This document shows positions 26,122-33,572 of a DNA stretch of 38,056 nt, piece after piece. The stretch is from Ignavibacteria bacterium (lineage in GTDB: Bacteria; Bacteroidota; Ignavibacteria; Tepidaquicellales; Tepidaquicellaceae), in contig JAEUSI010000014.1 in the NCBI GenBank assembly GCA_016788375.1, forward strand, positions 1-38,056. The letters run 5' to 3'. The notes under the pieces were generated by a model. That model saw nothing but the letters and a program-made list of their open reading frames with translations. It was not told where the DNA came from and did not search any database. The first letter of the stretch is position 1. Every line of letters begins with the position of its first letter. Made by a program: the position numbers and the translations under genes.

Positions 26122-26886
26122 ATGAAAAATACTTTAATTAAGGCATCTCTTGAAGCAGGTAAAATTCTGAAAGAAAATTTTGAGGGTAATTTCAAGATAT
26201 CAAGCAAGGATGTTGTATCCAATCTTGTCACTGAAATTGACAAGAAATCGGAAGACAGGATAATAGAAATAATTAAATCTGATTTTCCCGGACATGATAT
26301 TATTTCCGAAGAAGCCGGTTCTCTTTATCAGGATTCTGAATTCAAATGGATAATTGATCCGATAGACGGAACCGTGAATTTCGCACATTCAATTCCGCTT
26401 ACATGTGTGTCAATTGCGCTGGAGAAAAAAGGCGAAGTGATTCTCGGAGCAGTGTTTAACCCTATTTCAGGCGAATTTTTCTTTTCGGAAAAAGGTAAAG
26501 GCGCGTTTCTGAATGATACGGCAATCAGTGTTTCCAAAAACGGTGATTTCGGTAAGTCGCTTCTTGTAACGGGATTCCCGTATGATTCGAGCAGTTACAA
26601 ACCAGATCCGGTTTCCGTATTCAAAAAATTCATTATGCTTGACATTCCAATCAGGAGACTCGGTTCGGCAGCGCTTGATTTATGCTGGACTGCATGCGGA
26701 AGATTTGAAGGATTCTGGGAGTATAATCTTAATGCATGGGATGTAGCAGCCGGATTCCTGATTCTTACCGAAGCCGGGGGAAAGGTGACGAACTTTAAGG
26801 GAGAAACATTTTCGGTTTACGGCAAACAGATTCTCGCTACAAACGGTCTCATTCATAACAACATGCTTGAAGTGATCAGTAATTAA
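26122..26886 (+). CDS. Inositol monophosphatase family protein
   Basis: 254 residues of the Mg-dependent, Li-sensitive phosphatase fold. Motifs are DIISEEAGS (metal-binding Glu), IIDPIDGTVNFAHSIP (Asp79, Asp82, with the family's DPIDGTxNF signature), GAVFNPISGEFFFSEKGKGAFLN, LGSAALDLCWTACGRFEGFWE and NAWDVAAGFLILTEAGG (late metal-binding Asp). Possible substrates are inositol phosphates, 3'-phosphoadenosine phosphates or other sugar phosphates; the sequence does not decide. It starts with ATG 26122, one base after the MBL-fold gene's stop. A hairpin at 26888 follows. Confidence 0.88.
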   Translation: MKNTLIKASLEAGKILKENFEGNFKISSKDVVSNLVTEIDKKSEDRIIEIIKSDFPGHDIISEEAGSLYQDSEFKWIIDPIDGTVNFAHSIPLTCVSIALEKKGEVILGAVFNPISGEFFFSEKGKGAFLNDTAISVSKNGDFGKSLLVTGFPYDSSSYKPDPVSVFKKFIMLDIPIRRLGSAALDLCWTACGRFEGFWEYNLNAWDVAAGFLILTEAGGKVTNFKGETFSVYGKQILATNGLIHNNMLEVISN

Positions 26887-26887
26887 A

Positions 26888-26917
26888 AAAGCCGGATGAA
26901 TTGCTTCTTCCGGCTTT
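26888..26917. terminator. Bidirectional terminator between convergent genes
   Basis: Perfect 9-bp stem AAAGCCGGA / TCCGGCTTT with a 12-nt loop (26897-26908). On the minus strand the stem is followed by a run of T (six A at 26885-26890 on the plus strand), so termination is strongest for the metalloprotease gene arriving from the right. On the plus strand TTTGTT follows, which may end the inositol-phosphatase transcript. Confidence 0.85.
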
Positions 26918-26967
26918 GTTATGTTTGATAAAAATCAATACTTGTTCTGACGATGAATTTTATATTC

Positions 26968-29190
26968 TTATTTCAGCAGAACCATTCTTCTTGTCTGAAC
27001 AAAATCAGCAGTCTGCATTTTATAGAAATACACACCGCTCGGATAATCCGATGCGTTAAAAGTTACTTCGTATTTTCCCGGGCTGAGTATTTCATTAACG
27101 AGAACCTCCGTTTCCCTTCCGACAGCATCAAAGACAGTTACTTTTATATTCTGTGATTTTGCCACATCAAATTTTATTCTGGTTTCCGGGTTGAACGGAT
27201 TAGGAAAATTATTTTCGAGGCTGAATTTTTCCGGGACAATGCTTGAAATAATATTTATTCCGACATTTGTCCTGACAAATGTTACGAGGAATAATCCCGC
27301 GCTTGAAGCAGAATCGTAACCGTTATATGTCCATGCTCTCCAGGAACATCTGACAGAATCATTAGTGGTCCCGAGTCTCTGAGCGAGTGAATCAAGCTGA
27401 CTGTTTCTGAAGCTTATTACAGTATCCGCTCCGTTATTGTCGCTAGTGTACAGATAGTCGGTGCTTGTTCCGATTTTTCTGAATTTCAACTTATATCTGA
27501 GAGAAGGATGTGTGCCCGAACTCTGCCATACAAACTGCTGTACTGACGTCCCGTTAACTGAAGTCTCTATCCTTGTCGTAGAAGGCGGTGTCAGCTGAAC
27601 AAATGTATTGTAGTTCAGAATTATTCTGAATGAAGCGTCGCTGGTATCTCCCTCCGAAGAATTTGAGGAATTCAGAATTCTGACTTTTGCCTGATTAGTA
27701 TATCCTATATAAGGAATCGTCCACTGATATTCTCTGAGCTGTGCTGATACATTGTTCTGAATTGTATTCCATGAATTTCCGTTGTCCGATGAATATTCAA
27801 GATTGACATTGCCTGTGAGGGATGTTCCCCAGAATATTTTTGTCTGAGTAAGAGTTCTGAATGTTTCACCGCCGTTTGGATAAGCAGTAAATACCGGTCT
27901 TTCAGATGCCGGAATACAGGAAGCAGCTTCGGCAGTATTTCTGATAAGCGCTTCCGGCTGAGGACCGAAATCCATTCTTACAGTTCCGCCTTCTGTATCA
28001 CAGTAACTCATGATTGTTCCCTCAGTCGGATGCAAAGGTCCGCTGTAACATCCTCCTTCAACATAATAACAAGTATCAATCGGTCCGCCGACCCATGAGC
28101 AGGCATGTGTATGCGGAGAGCCGAAGTTGTGACCTAATTCGTGAGCAATTACTTCTACATCATATGAATAAGCGGGCAAATTGTTTATTATTCCGAGCAC
28201 AGCGCTCAGTCCGTAACCGTATGTATAACTGCACAATGTATTAAGATATGCAATCCCGCCGACATCGATGCTTGTTCTTCTGCTGATAAGGTGAGCAACT
28301 ACTCTCTGCACGCTGCCCTGAGTATTTATCCAGTCACTCTGGAACTGATTCAGAAGAGTGCTTCCGTTAGTAGCAGTATACGGATCCTGAGTTGTCCAGA
28401 CTCTCAGATATCCAACGGTAAGTTTAATATTCATGTCTTTTGCATAAACTGCAGATGCTGCTGATGTCAGCGCAAGAGCGTATGCAGATGCATTTGCTAC
28501 TGAGCTTCCGAAAATGTTATATGTGAAAAAATCAACATCTATTGCAATTTTCGCATCAATCAGAGTAGCCGTTCCTGCATCAGACTGTTTTCCGTAGATA
28601 TCGTGTATTCTTCTGGTAATTTCTTCCGGAACTCCGAATGCATCAGAGCCGCATCTGAAATCATTCTGATGCTTAAGATTTCTTTCATTGTAAATTATGT
28701 AATCTTCAGTTTCATTTTTGTTGACATCTGTCAGACTTCCGATAACATAAGTATCCTTTCCTGATATAATCAGTCCGAGAATTTTCCCGTTGAAAAAATT
28801 CAGAGTAACAAGTGAATTTTCATCTCCGGTGACTGTTCCTTTATAAGAAAGAATTAAATTTCTCAGATCAGTTTCCTTGTTTCCGTCGGCAGTACGTTCA
28901 TAAAATTTTGCATCAGGAGATAAAATCTCGAATCTCTCGAGTTTAATATTTACTGACCTGTTAATTTCAATCGGCATATCAAGACTAATGCGCAGTTCTT
29001 TCTTTTCGGAAATATCCGTGTATATGTCTCTGTCAATGTTGACTATAATCCCGCCGTCAACAGATTTTTTAAAATCTGCCTGAGAATTATCCGTCTTTTC
29101 ACGGTTAATGCTGAAAAGCCCGCTTCTGTTATCCTGTGAGTAAAGATTTGTAAAGATTAATAGGAATAAAATCCCTGTAATTATTTTCAT
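26968..29190 (-). CDS. Reprolysin-like zinc metalloprotease with Ig-like domains and T9SS sorting domain
   Basis: 740 residues with signal peptide (KIITGILFLLIFTNLYSQ). The propeptide region (to about 205) has the conserved Cys180-Gly. The zinc site HELGHNFGSPH gives His350, Glu351, His354 and His360, with the Met-turn GTIMSYC (Met394). After the catalytic domain follow two beta-sandwich segments: one from about 430 (FTAYPNGGETFRTLTQTKIFW, LEYSSDNGNSWNTIQNN) and another from about 545 (GTSVQQFVWQSSGTHPSLRYKLKF). The last 80 residues are a T9SS domain (NFPNPFNPETRIKFDVAKS, ending KMQTADFVQTRRMVLLK). It is a paralogue of the protease at 2192-3907 with extra middle domains. The likely substrate is extracellular protein. 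Confidence 0.88.
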   Translation of the reverse strand: MKIITGILFLLIFTNLYSQDNRSGLFSINREKTDNSQADFKKSVDGGIIVNIDRDIYTDISEKKELRISLDMPIEINRSVNIKLERFEILSPDAKFYERTADGNKETDLRNLILSYKGTVTGDENSLVTLNFFNGKILGLIISGKDTYVIGSLTDVNKNETEDYIIYNERNLKHQNDFRCGSDAFGVPEEITRRIHDIYGKQSDAGTATLIDAKIAIDVDFFTYNIFGSSVANASAYALALTSAASAVYAKDMNIKLTVGYLRVWTTQDPYTATNGSTLLNQFQSDWINTQGSVQRVVAHLISRRTSIDVGGIAYLNTLCSYTYGYGLSAVLGIINNLPAYSYDVEVIAHELGHNFGSPHTHACSWVGGPIDTCYYVEGGCYSGPLHPTEGTIMSYCDTEGGTVRMDFGPQPEALIRNTAEAASCIPASERPVFTAYPNGGETFRTLTQTKIFWGTSLTGNVNLEYSSDNGNSWNTIQNNVSAQLREYQWTIPYIGYTNQAKVRILNSSNSSEGDTSDASFRIILNYNTFVQLTPPSTTRIETSVNGTSVQQFVWQSSGTHPSLRYKLKFRKIGTSTDYLYTSDNNGADTVISFRNSQLDSLAQRLGTTNDSVRCSWRAWTYNGYDSASSAGLFLVTFVRTNVGINIISSIVPEKFSLENNFPNPFNPETRIKFDVAKSQNIKVTVFDAVGRETEVLVNEILSPGKYEVTFNASDYPSGVYFYKMQTADFVQTRRMVLLK

Positions 29191-29212
29191 GTTTAATTTT
29201 ATTTTATAAAAA

Positions 29213-29244
29213 AAGACAGGAATAATAGAATAAATTCCTGCCTT
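29213..29244 (-). terminator. Rho-independent terminator of the ruvB-DUF1573 transcript
   Basis: On the minus strand an 11-bp stem (AAGGCAGGAAT / ATTCCTGTCTT, one G-U wobble) with a 10-nt loop is followed by seven T, from A at 29208-29214. It lies 26 nt beyond the DUF1573 stop and separates this operon from the metalloprotease gene, whose own start is at 29190. Confidence 0.85.
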
Positions 29245-29269
29245 AAATTAAATATTTTAAAAAGATGAT

Positions 29270-29716
29270 TTACTGCATTGTCGGATCGATATCACAGGAA
29301 AACTTCAGGTCTTTCTGCGGAGTATCGGGATCGTTTGTAAATACAACGATATGTTTTTCCTGATGTCCTTCTCTGCCCTGAGTATTGAAAGTTACTTTAA
29401 TCTCGCCGCTTTCGCCTTTTGCATATTCATTTTTACCGCCTGTAGTAGCGCCGGTGCAGCCGCAAGATGGCTGAACTTTTTCAATAATAAGGGTTGATTT
29501 TCCCTTATTTGTGAATTTAAAGGAATACTCTACCTGTGGTCCCTGAGGTATTTTTCCGAAGTCATGATATTCTTCTTCAAAAACCAGCTTGGCTGAACTG
29601 ATCGAAGCTGCTATCTTTGAATTGTTTAAAAGAAAAAACATCACAGCGGAAATAACAAGCAATCCTAAAACAAAAAAACCTGTTTTGGCTGCCTTTGACT
29701 GAATGAATTTGTTCAT
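29270..29716 (-). CDS. DUF1573-domain exported protein
   Basis: 148 residues: an N-terminal membrane/signal segment (GFFVLGLLVISAVMFFLL), then the DUF1573 Ig-like fold: FEEEYHDFGKIPQGPQVEYSFKFTNKGKSTLIIEKVQPSCGCTG (Cys85-Gly-Cys87), EIKVTFNTQGREGHQEKHIVVFTNDP. The CGC pair lies in the conserved position. The family is abundant in Bacteroidetes and often beside DoxX/MauE genes; its role is unknown. Its ATG overlaps the stop of the MauE-like gene by 4 nt, so the two are coupled. It is the last gene of the ruvB operon, before the terminator at 29213. Confidence 0.88.
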   Translation of the reverse strand: MNKFIQSKAAKTGFFVLGLLVISAVMFFLLNNSKIAASISSAKLVFEEEYHDFGKIPQGPQVEYSFKFTNKGKSTLIIEKVQPSCGCTGATTGGKNEYAKGESGEIKVTFNTQGREGHQEKHIVVFTNDPDTPQKDLKFSCDIDPTMQ

Positions 29717-30156
29717 TGCTGTTTCTCCCTGATTATTTTTGATTTTATAAAAATTATGATTGACGACGCCAGAAGAAGTATATCCTCGGCTATTCTTTGT
29801 AAAATATCACTTTTTTCTGTCACTGTTTCAAGTGAAAAACATCCGCAGGCAATATCTAAACCTCTGGCGTATGCCTGCGATAATGCAATAATAAAAACTA
29901 TTAAAAGTGACGTAATTATAAAGGAACTTCCTCTTAAAAAAATTCCAAGAATAAGAAATATCCCTGTTACAAGTTCGATAAACGGAATTACAATTGCCAT
30001 GATATTAATTACAAAATCAGGCATAAATTTGTAATTGTATATTGCTCTGGCAAAAGCTTCCTGATTTGTTACTTTATCAATTGAAGCATATAAAAAGAAT
30101 CCTCCGACAATCAGTCTTAACAGAATCAGGAAATATTTGTTTGATAAAAAATTCAT
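29713..30156 (-). CDS. MauE/DoxX-family membrane protein with Cys-Gly-Cys
   Basis: 147 residues with four membrane helices (FLILLRLIVGGFFLYASIDK, VINIMAIVIPFIELVTGIFLI, FIITSLLIVFIIALSQAYA, IAEDILLLASSIIIFIK). The pattern RLIVGGFFLYASIDKV and IELVTGIFLILG is that of the DoxX/MauE group. The loop IACGCFSLE holds Cys104-Gly-Cys106 as in MauE, which takes part in disulfide handling during methylamine dehydrogenase maturation. No mau genes are nearby, so here the role is probably general thiol or electron transfer across the membrane (inference). It is coupled to the DUF1573 gene and 19 nt after the rhodanese gene. Confidence 0.85.
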   Translation of the reverse strand: MNFLSNKYFLILLRLIVGGFFLYASIDKVTNQEAFARAIYNYKFMPDFVINIMAIVIPFIELVTGIFLILGIFLRGSSFIITSLLIVFIIALSQAYARGLDIACGCFSLETVTEKSDILQRIAEDILLLASSIIIFIKSKIIREKQQ

Positions 30157-30175
30157 TTTTATCTGATTTTAAATT

Positions 30176-30712
30176 TTATTTTTCTGTAGGATATCCGAGT
30201 TTAACCCACTCCTTGTATCCATTTAGAAATATCTTAACATCGTTATATCCGATTTTTGCCATTTCATAGGCATTGTCAATGCTGATCTCACATGAATCAC
30301 TGCTGCAGTATGAAACATAAATATCTTCCTTCGGAAAGTTCTTCAAAATTTCCAGCTTCTCTTCCTTTGTTTTGTCTTTAAACATTTTGTAATCAATATT
30401 AACCGCTCCTTTAATATGACCTTCGCTGAATTCTGCAGGTTCTCTTCCGTCAATAAATATTACATTCGCATCAAACAGTTCCTTTGCAGCTTCTACGGGT
30501 ATATTTACCGGCTGATAAAATCCGTCTTTGTTTAACTTGCCTCTTTCCTTAAATGCTGATTTGGTTTTTGCCTTAGAACTGTCAATTGCAAATCTGTCGC
30601 TGTAATTCTCAAAAAGCGGAATGCCTTTCGGGCTGACGCTGTTAACCGCAAATCCGAGAACGGCGCTGATTATCAATATTATGAGTATTTCAGTCAATAA
30701 ACTTCTTTTCAT
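30176..30712 (-). CDS. Membrane-anchored rhodanese-like protein
   Basis: 178 residues. An N-terminal membrane segment (TEILIILIISAVLGFAVNSV) anchors a rhodanese domain at about 70-178: AAKELFDANVIFIDGREPAEFSEGHIKGAVNI, then the active-site loop YCSSDSCEIS with Cys136 as the likely persulfide residue and a second Cys141, and GYNDVKIFLNGYKEWVKLGYP. It would move sulfane sulfur, probably on the outer side of the inner membrane. It lies 18 nt after ruvB and leads into the MauE/DoxX and DUF1573 genes. Rhodanese-like phosphatase function (Cdc25-type loops are one residue longer) is less likely with this loop size. Confidence 0.87.
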   Translation of the reverse strand: MKRSLLTEILIILIISAVLGFAVNSVSPKGIPLFENYSDRFAIDSSKAKTKSAFKERGKLNKDGFYQPVNIPVEAAKELFDANVIFIDGREPAEFSEGHIKGAVNIDYKMFKDKTKEEKLEILKNFPKEDIYVSYCSSDSCEISIDNAYEMAKIGYNDVKIFLNGYKEWVKLGYPTEK

Positions 30713-30730
30713 TATAAATTAAGTATGAAA

Positions 30731-31780
30731 TTAATTTTCAAATAAACTTTTAGTGCTTCCGGAAATCTTTTTTGGATTAATTCCGAGATGCCTGTATGCC
30801 AGATCCGTAGCTTCTCTTCCTTTAGGCGTCCGTTTAATAAAACCTTCAATAATAAGAAACGGTTCATAAACATCTTCAATAGTTCCCGGATCATCGCCGA
30901 CTGAAGCGGCAATTGTTGATAATCCCACGGGTCCGCCGTTGTATTTCATAATTATTGTTTCGAGAATTTTCTTATCCATTTTATCCAGACCGTATTCGTC
31001 CACATCCAGGGATGAAAGCGCATAATCGGCAATTTCCCTGTCAATCTTTCCGTCACCTTTAACTATTGCAAAATCCCTTGTCCGTCTGAGAAGCCTGTTT
31101 GCAATTCTCGGAGTCGCCCTGCTTCTTCTTGCTATTTCAACTGCTCCTTCACCGGAGATTTTTATGTTCATTATTCTTGCCGAGCGCTTTACTATTTCTA
31201 TCAGATTATCCGTAGCATAATAATCGAGACGGCAGTTAATCCCGAATCTGTCAAGCATCGGAGAAGAAAGCAGCCCCTGTCTTGTCGTTGCTCCGATCAG
31301 AGTAAATTTCTCAAGTTTGATCGGGATGCTTCTCGCCGCCGGACCCTGATCAATCATAATATCAAGCTTGTATTCTTCCATTGCCGAATACAGAAACTCT
31401 TCCACAACTTTCGGAATTCTGTGAATCTCATCAATGAAAAGCACTTCATTTCTTTTCAGCTTTGTAAGCATTCCGGCAAGATCTCCGGGTTTTTCAATTA
31501 TCGGTCCTGATGTTGAAACAATATTTGTATTGAGTTCATTTGCGATAATATTGGCAAGTGTCGTCTTCCCAAGCCCCGGCGGACCTGTGAACAGAATATG
31601 ATCAAGTGTTTCATTCAGAAACTTTGCGCTCTCTATAAATACTCCGAGATTTTCCTTTACTTTATCCTGTCCGATAAAATCGGCAAATTTTCCCGGTCTT
31701 ATTAATGAAATAAAATCGTTTTCAAAAACTTCATCTTCAATCGTCATTTCCGAAGTGTTTATCTTAACTTTACTTTTCAT
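30731..31780 (-). CDS. ruvB: Holliday junction branch-migration ATPase RuvB
   Basis: 349 residues of AAA+ RuvB. It shows [19 protein letters not shown], Walker [15 protein letters not shown], Walker [30 protein letters not shown], the arginine-finger region [10 protein letters not shown] and the C-terminal winged helix ([52 protein letters not shown]). Usually the finger reads PLRDRFG; here the residue before Asp is Leu, while the DRFG arginine remains. It forms the motor of the RuvAB complex; ruvA and ruvC are not in the window. It starts with ATG 31780 and heads the operon with rhodanese, MauE and DUF1573. Confidence 0.95.
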   Translation of the reverse strand: MKSKVKINTSEMTIEDEVFENDFISLIRPGKFADFIGQDKVKENLGVFIESAKFLNETLDHILFTGPPGLGKTTLANIIANELNTNIVSTSGPIIEKPGDLAGMLTKLKRNEVLFIDEIHRIPKVVEEFLYSAMEEYKLDIMIDQGPAARSIPIKLEKFTLIGATTRQGLLSSPMLDRFGINCRLDYYATDNLIEIVKRSARIMNIKISGEGAVEIARRSRATPRIANRLLRRTRDFAIVKGDGKIDREIADYALSSLDVDEYGLDKMDKKILETIIMKYNGGPVGLSTIAASVGDDPGTIEDVYEPFLIIEGFIKRTPKGREATDLAYRHLGINPKKISGSTKSLFEN

Positions 31781-31848
31781 TGTGTAAAAATAATGTTAAT
31801 TTTGAATACAAACAATTTTATTAAGTATAATCCCGTGTAAATTTCCGG

Positions 31849-32289
31849 ATGCAGAAAGAACCATCCCTTGTTAAACAGATTGAATTCGTCGTAACCGTAA
31901 GAAGAATAAAACTTCTCGGCATTGCAATAACCGTAGGATTGATAGTAATATTTCTTTCCGGACTCTTTGTTGCCGGAAGTAATTACAGGGAGAATTTTGA
32001 AATCGTAAATCTGATCTCATTACTGCTGCTGGTCGTTATCTTCTTTCTTACTTTTTTCCTCAGGAAACATATGCTGAAAAAAGTAAATACCGGAAATATT
32101 TCCGTCGCTTATTTCAATGCTCACGTGATTCCTTTTGCCGTAATGGACTTCGGCGCATTATTCTGCATTACCACTAACCTTTTTGTAAACGGGAATATTC
32201 TTTACGCATCTCTCGGACTTCTGATTTCTGTAGCGGGAATGATAATTAATTTTCCGAATGAAGAATATTTCGATAAAATAAGCGGTTAA
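31849..32289 (+). CDS. Small four-helix membrane protein of unknown function
   Basis: 146 residues. Four membrane segments are visible: LLGIAITVGLIVIFLSGLFVAG, NLISLLLLVVIFFLTFFL, FAVMDFGALFCITTNLFV and LYASLGLLISVAGMIINF. The N-terminus (QKEPSLVKQIEFVVTVRRIK) is amphipathic and basic, likely cytoplasmic. The family is not recognised. The gene diverges from ruvB (68 nt between the starts) and its stop lies 17 nt from that of the NUDIX gene on the other strand, with no terminator seen between them. Confidence 0.7.
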   Translation: MQKEPSLVKQIEFVVTVRRIKLLGIAITVGLIVIFLSGLFVAGSNYRENFEIVNLISLLLLVVIFFLTFFLRKHMLKKVNTGNISVAYFNAHVIPFAVMDFGALFCITTNLFVNGNILYASLGLLISVAGMIINFPNEEYFDKISG

Positions 32290-32306
32290 CGTTTTTCGGG
32301 AATTTC

Positions 32307-32852
32307 TTAAAGCAAATACAGCCATCTGAACAGCAGGTAAAGACTGAATCCGTCTTTGATTATCCCGTCTCTTATCATGCGTATAATTTCATCTTTTGAA
32401 AACCAGCGCGATTCAAGAATTTCATTTCCGTCAAGCTCGGATGAAGTTTTTACGGTATTTTTTGCATAATAGCAGTGAAAGATCTGATTGCTCGAACCGA
32501 TTGAAGGGAAATAATTTCCGAGGTATGTCAGATTTTCTCTTACTGCTTCACATCCGGCTTCTTCCTTTAACTCTTCCAGCACACAGTCAGAATGATGCAT
32601 ATCCGGAGGAATGGTTCCCGCCGGCACTTCCCAGCTGTAATAATCATTAATATATCTGTAATTTTTTACGAGAATAACTTCTCCGTCTTGATTTTCCGCA
32701 ACTATACCCGCGCCGTTTCTGTGAAAACCTATTGCTTCAAACTCAATAACCGAATTATCCGGCAGCTGAACTTTATCTACATTTATATCCACCCAGTTTC
32801 CGGCAAATCCTTTTTCAGTGCCGAGGATTTTCCAGAATTTATCTTCATTCAT
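32307..32852 (-). CDS. NUDIX hydrolase (ADP-ribose pyrophosphatase-like) with degenerate box
   Basis: 181 residues of the ADP-ribose pyrophosphatase-like NUDIX subgroup: GVxKNYR-type strand VILVKNYRYINDYYSWEVPAGT, followed by a NUDIX box and then NLTYLGNYFPSIGSSNQIFHCYYAKN. The canonical box is G-x5-E-x7-R-E-U-x-E-E-x-G-U. Here Gly79 and the Glu-rich helix Glu93-Glu94-Leu95-x-Glu97-Glu98-x-Gly100 are kept, but the first Glu is Met85 and the Arg is Glu93. The metal-binding Glu residues (94, 97, 98) remain, so it may still hydrolyse a nucleoside diphosphate linked to X. The terminator hairpin in front of it belongs to the next gene upstream. Confidence 0.85.
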   Translation of the reverse strand: MNEDKFWKILGTEKGFAGNWVDINVDKVQLPDNSVIEFEAIGFHRNGAGIVAENQDGEVILVKNYRYINDYYSWEVPAGTIPPDMHHSDCVLEELKEEAGCEAVRENLTYLGNYFPSIGSSNQIFHCYYAKNTVKTSSELDGNEILESRWFSKDEIIRMIRDGIIKDGFSLYLLFRWLYLL

Positions 32853-32871
32853 AAATTATTATTTAAAAAAA

Positions 32872-32897
32872 TAAAGCCCGGATAAATCAGGGCTTTA
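32872..32897 (-). terminator. Rho-independent terminator of the DUF4920 transcript
   Basis: Perfect 8-bp stem (TAAAGCCC / GGGCTTTA) with a 10-nt loop. On the minus strand the stem is followed by a T-rich run (A at 32865-32871 on the plus strand). It ends the DUF4920 gene, whose stop is at 32924, and separates it from the NUDIX gene. Confidence 0.8.
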
Positions 32898-32923
32898 TAA
32901 AATTCAGTTAAGAATATTTAAAA

Positions 32924-33499
32924 TTAATTTTTAGCGGGTGAATCTGACGGATTAAGAATCAGGATTCCCGTAGCGTCGATTTCAAAAGCTTTCTGAGGAC
33001 CTTTAATGTCTTCAGGTTTTACAGAAGGATCCTTGGATTCTTCGGCATAATGCTTTGCATCTTCCTCTGATATCTCAGATATTTTGAATACTCCGTAAAC
33101 AACTGCATCCCTTCCGGCAATATCTTTCGGGAGGAAAAATTCATGACCGGTTTTAACCCTGGTGCTGTTTACTCCGTCTGACATTGTCATCCAGCATCCC
33201 ATTGCCTGACAAACTTCCGATACATTGCCTTTTAAGAGCACTGTTTTGCCGTTGCTTGATTCAGGCGAGGCAATAAATTCAGAATAACTAACGGGTGTCA
33301 TTCCCTGATCATATTCCTGACCGTAAAGTATTCCGCCGTCAAGCTGCTTTCCAACAGGCTCGTCGCTTTTCATGCTTTCATGTTCGCTTTTCATATTGTC
33401 ATTCCCGCTTTTCATGTTGTCATTCTGAGAAAATGAAACAGTTGCGCTTACGGCAAATATTGTTAATACAAAGAAAATTGTTTTTGCAAGATTAAACAT
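32924..33499 (-). CDS. DUF4920-domain exported protein with Met-rich tandem repeat
   Basis: 191 residues: signal peptide (KTIFFVLTIFAVSATVSFS), then a low-complexity stretch with three seven-residue repeats NDNMKSG / NDNMKSE / HESMKSD at about 26-46, then the DUF4920 domain (VSYSEFIASPESSNGKTVLLKGNVSEVCQ, AMGCWMTMSDGVNSTRVKTGHEFFLPKDIAGRDAVVYGVF). The paired cysteines Cys97 and Cys102 (VCQAMGCW) with His119 (TGHEF) suggest a metal or redox site, which is the known hallmark of the domain; the function is unknown. AAAGGAAT about 10 nt upstream of ATG 33499 is a good ribosome binding site. Terminator at 32872. Confidence 0.87.
   Translation of the reverse strand: MFNLAKTIFFVLTIFAVSATVSFSQNDNMKSGNDNMKSEHESMKSDEPVGKQLDGGILYGQEYDQGMTPVSYSEFIASPESSNGKTVLLKGNVSEVCQAMGCWMTMSDGVNSTRVKTGHEFFLPKDIAGRDAVVYGVFKISEISEEDAKHYAEESKDPSVKPEDIKGPQKAFEIDATGILILNPSDSPAKN
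33364..33426. repeat. Three tandem 21-bp repeats inside the DUF4920 gene
   Basis: Units at 33364-33384, 33385-33405 and 33406-33426 share CGCTTTTCAT at their start and then drift (GCTTTCATGTT, ATTGTCATTCC, GTTGTCATTCT). In the coding frame they give the seven-residue repeat ending MKS. Three copies in a row with a fixed length suggest expansion by slippage or recombination. Confidence 0.85.
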
Positions 33500-33572
33500 T
33501 TTTATTCCTTTCTGTGGTTTTAAGTTTTGTAAATTTAATAAATACAGCTGATAACCGAAATCTATAAATCTT

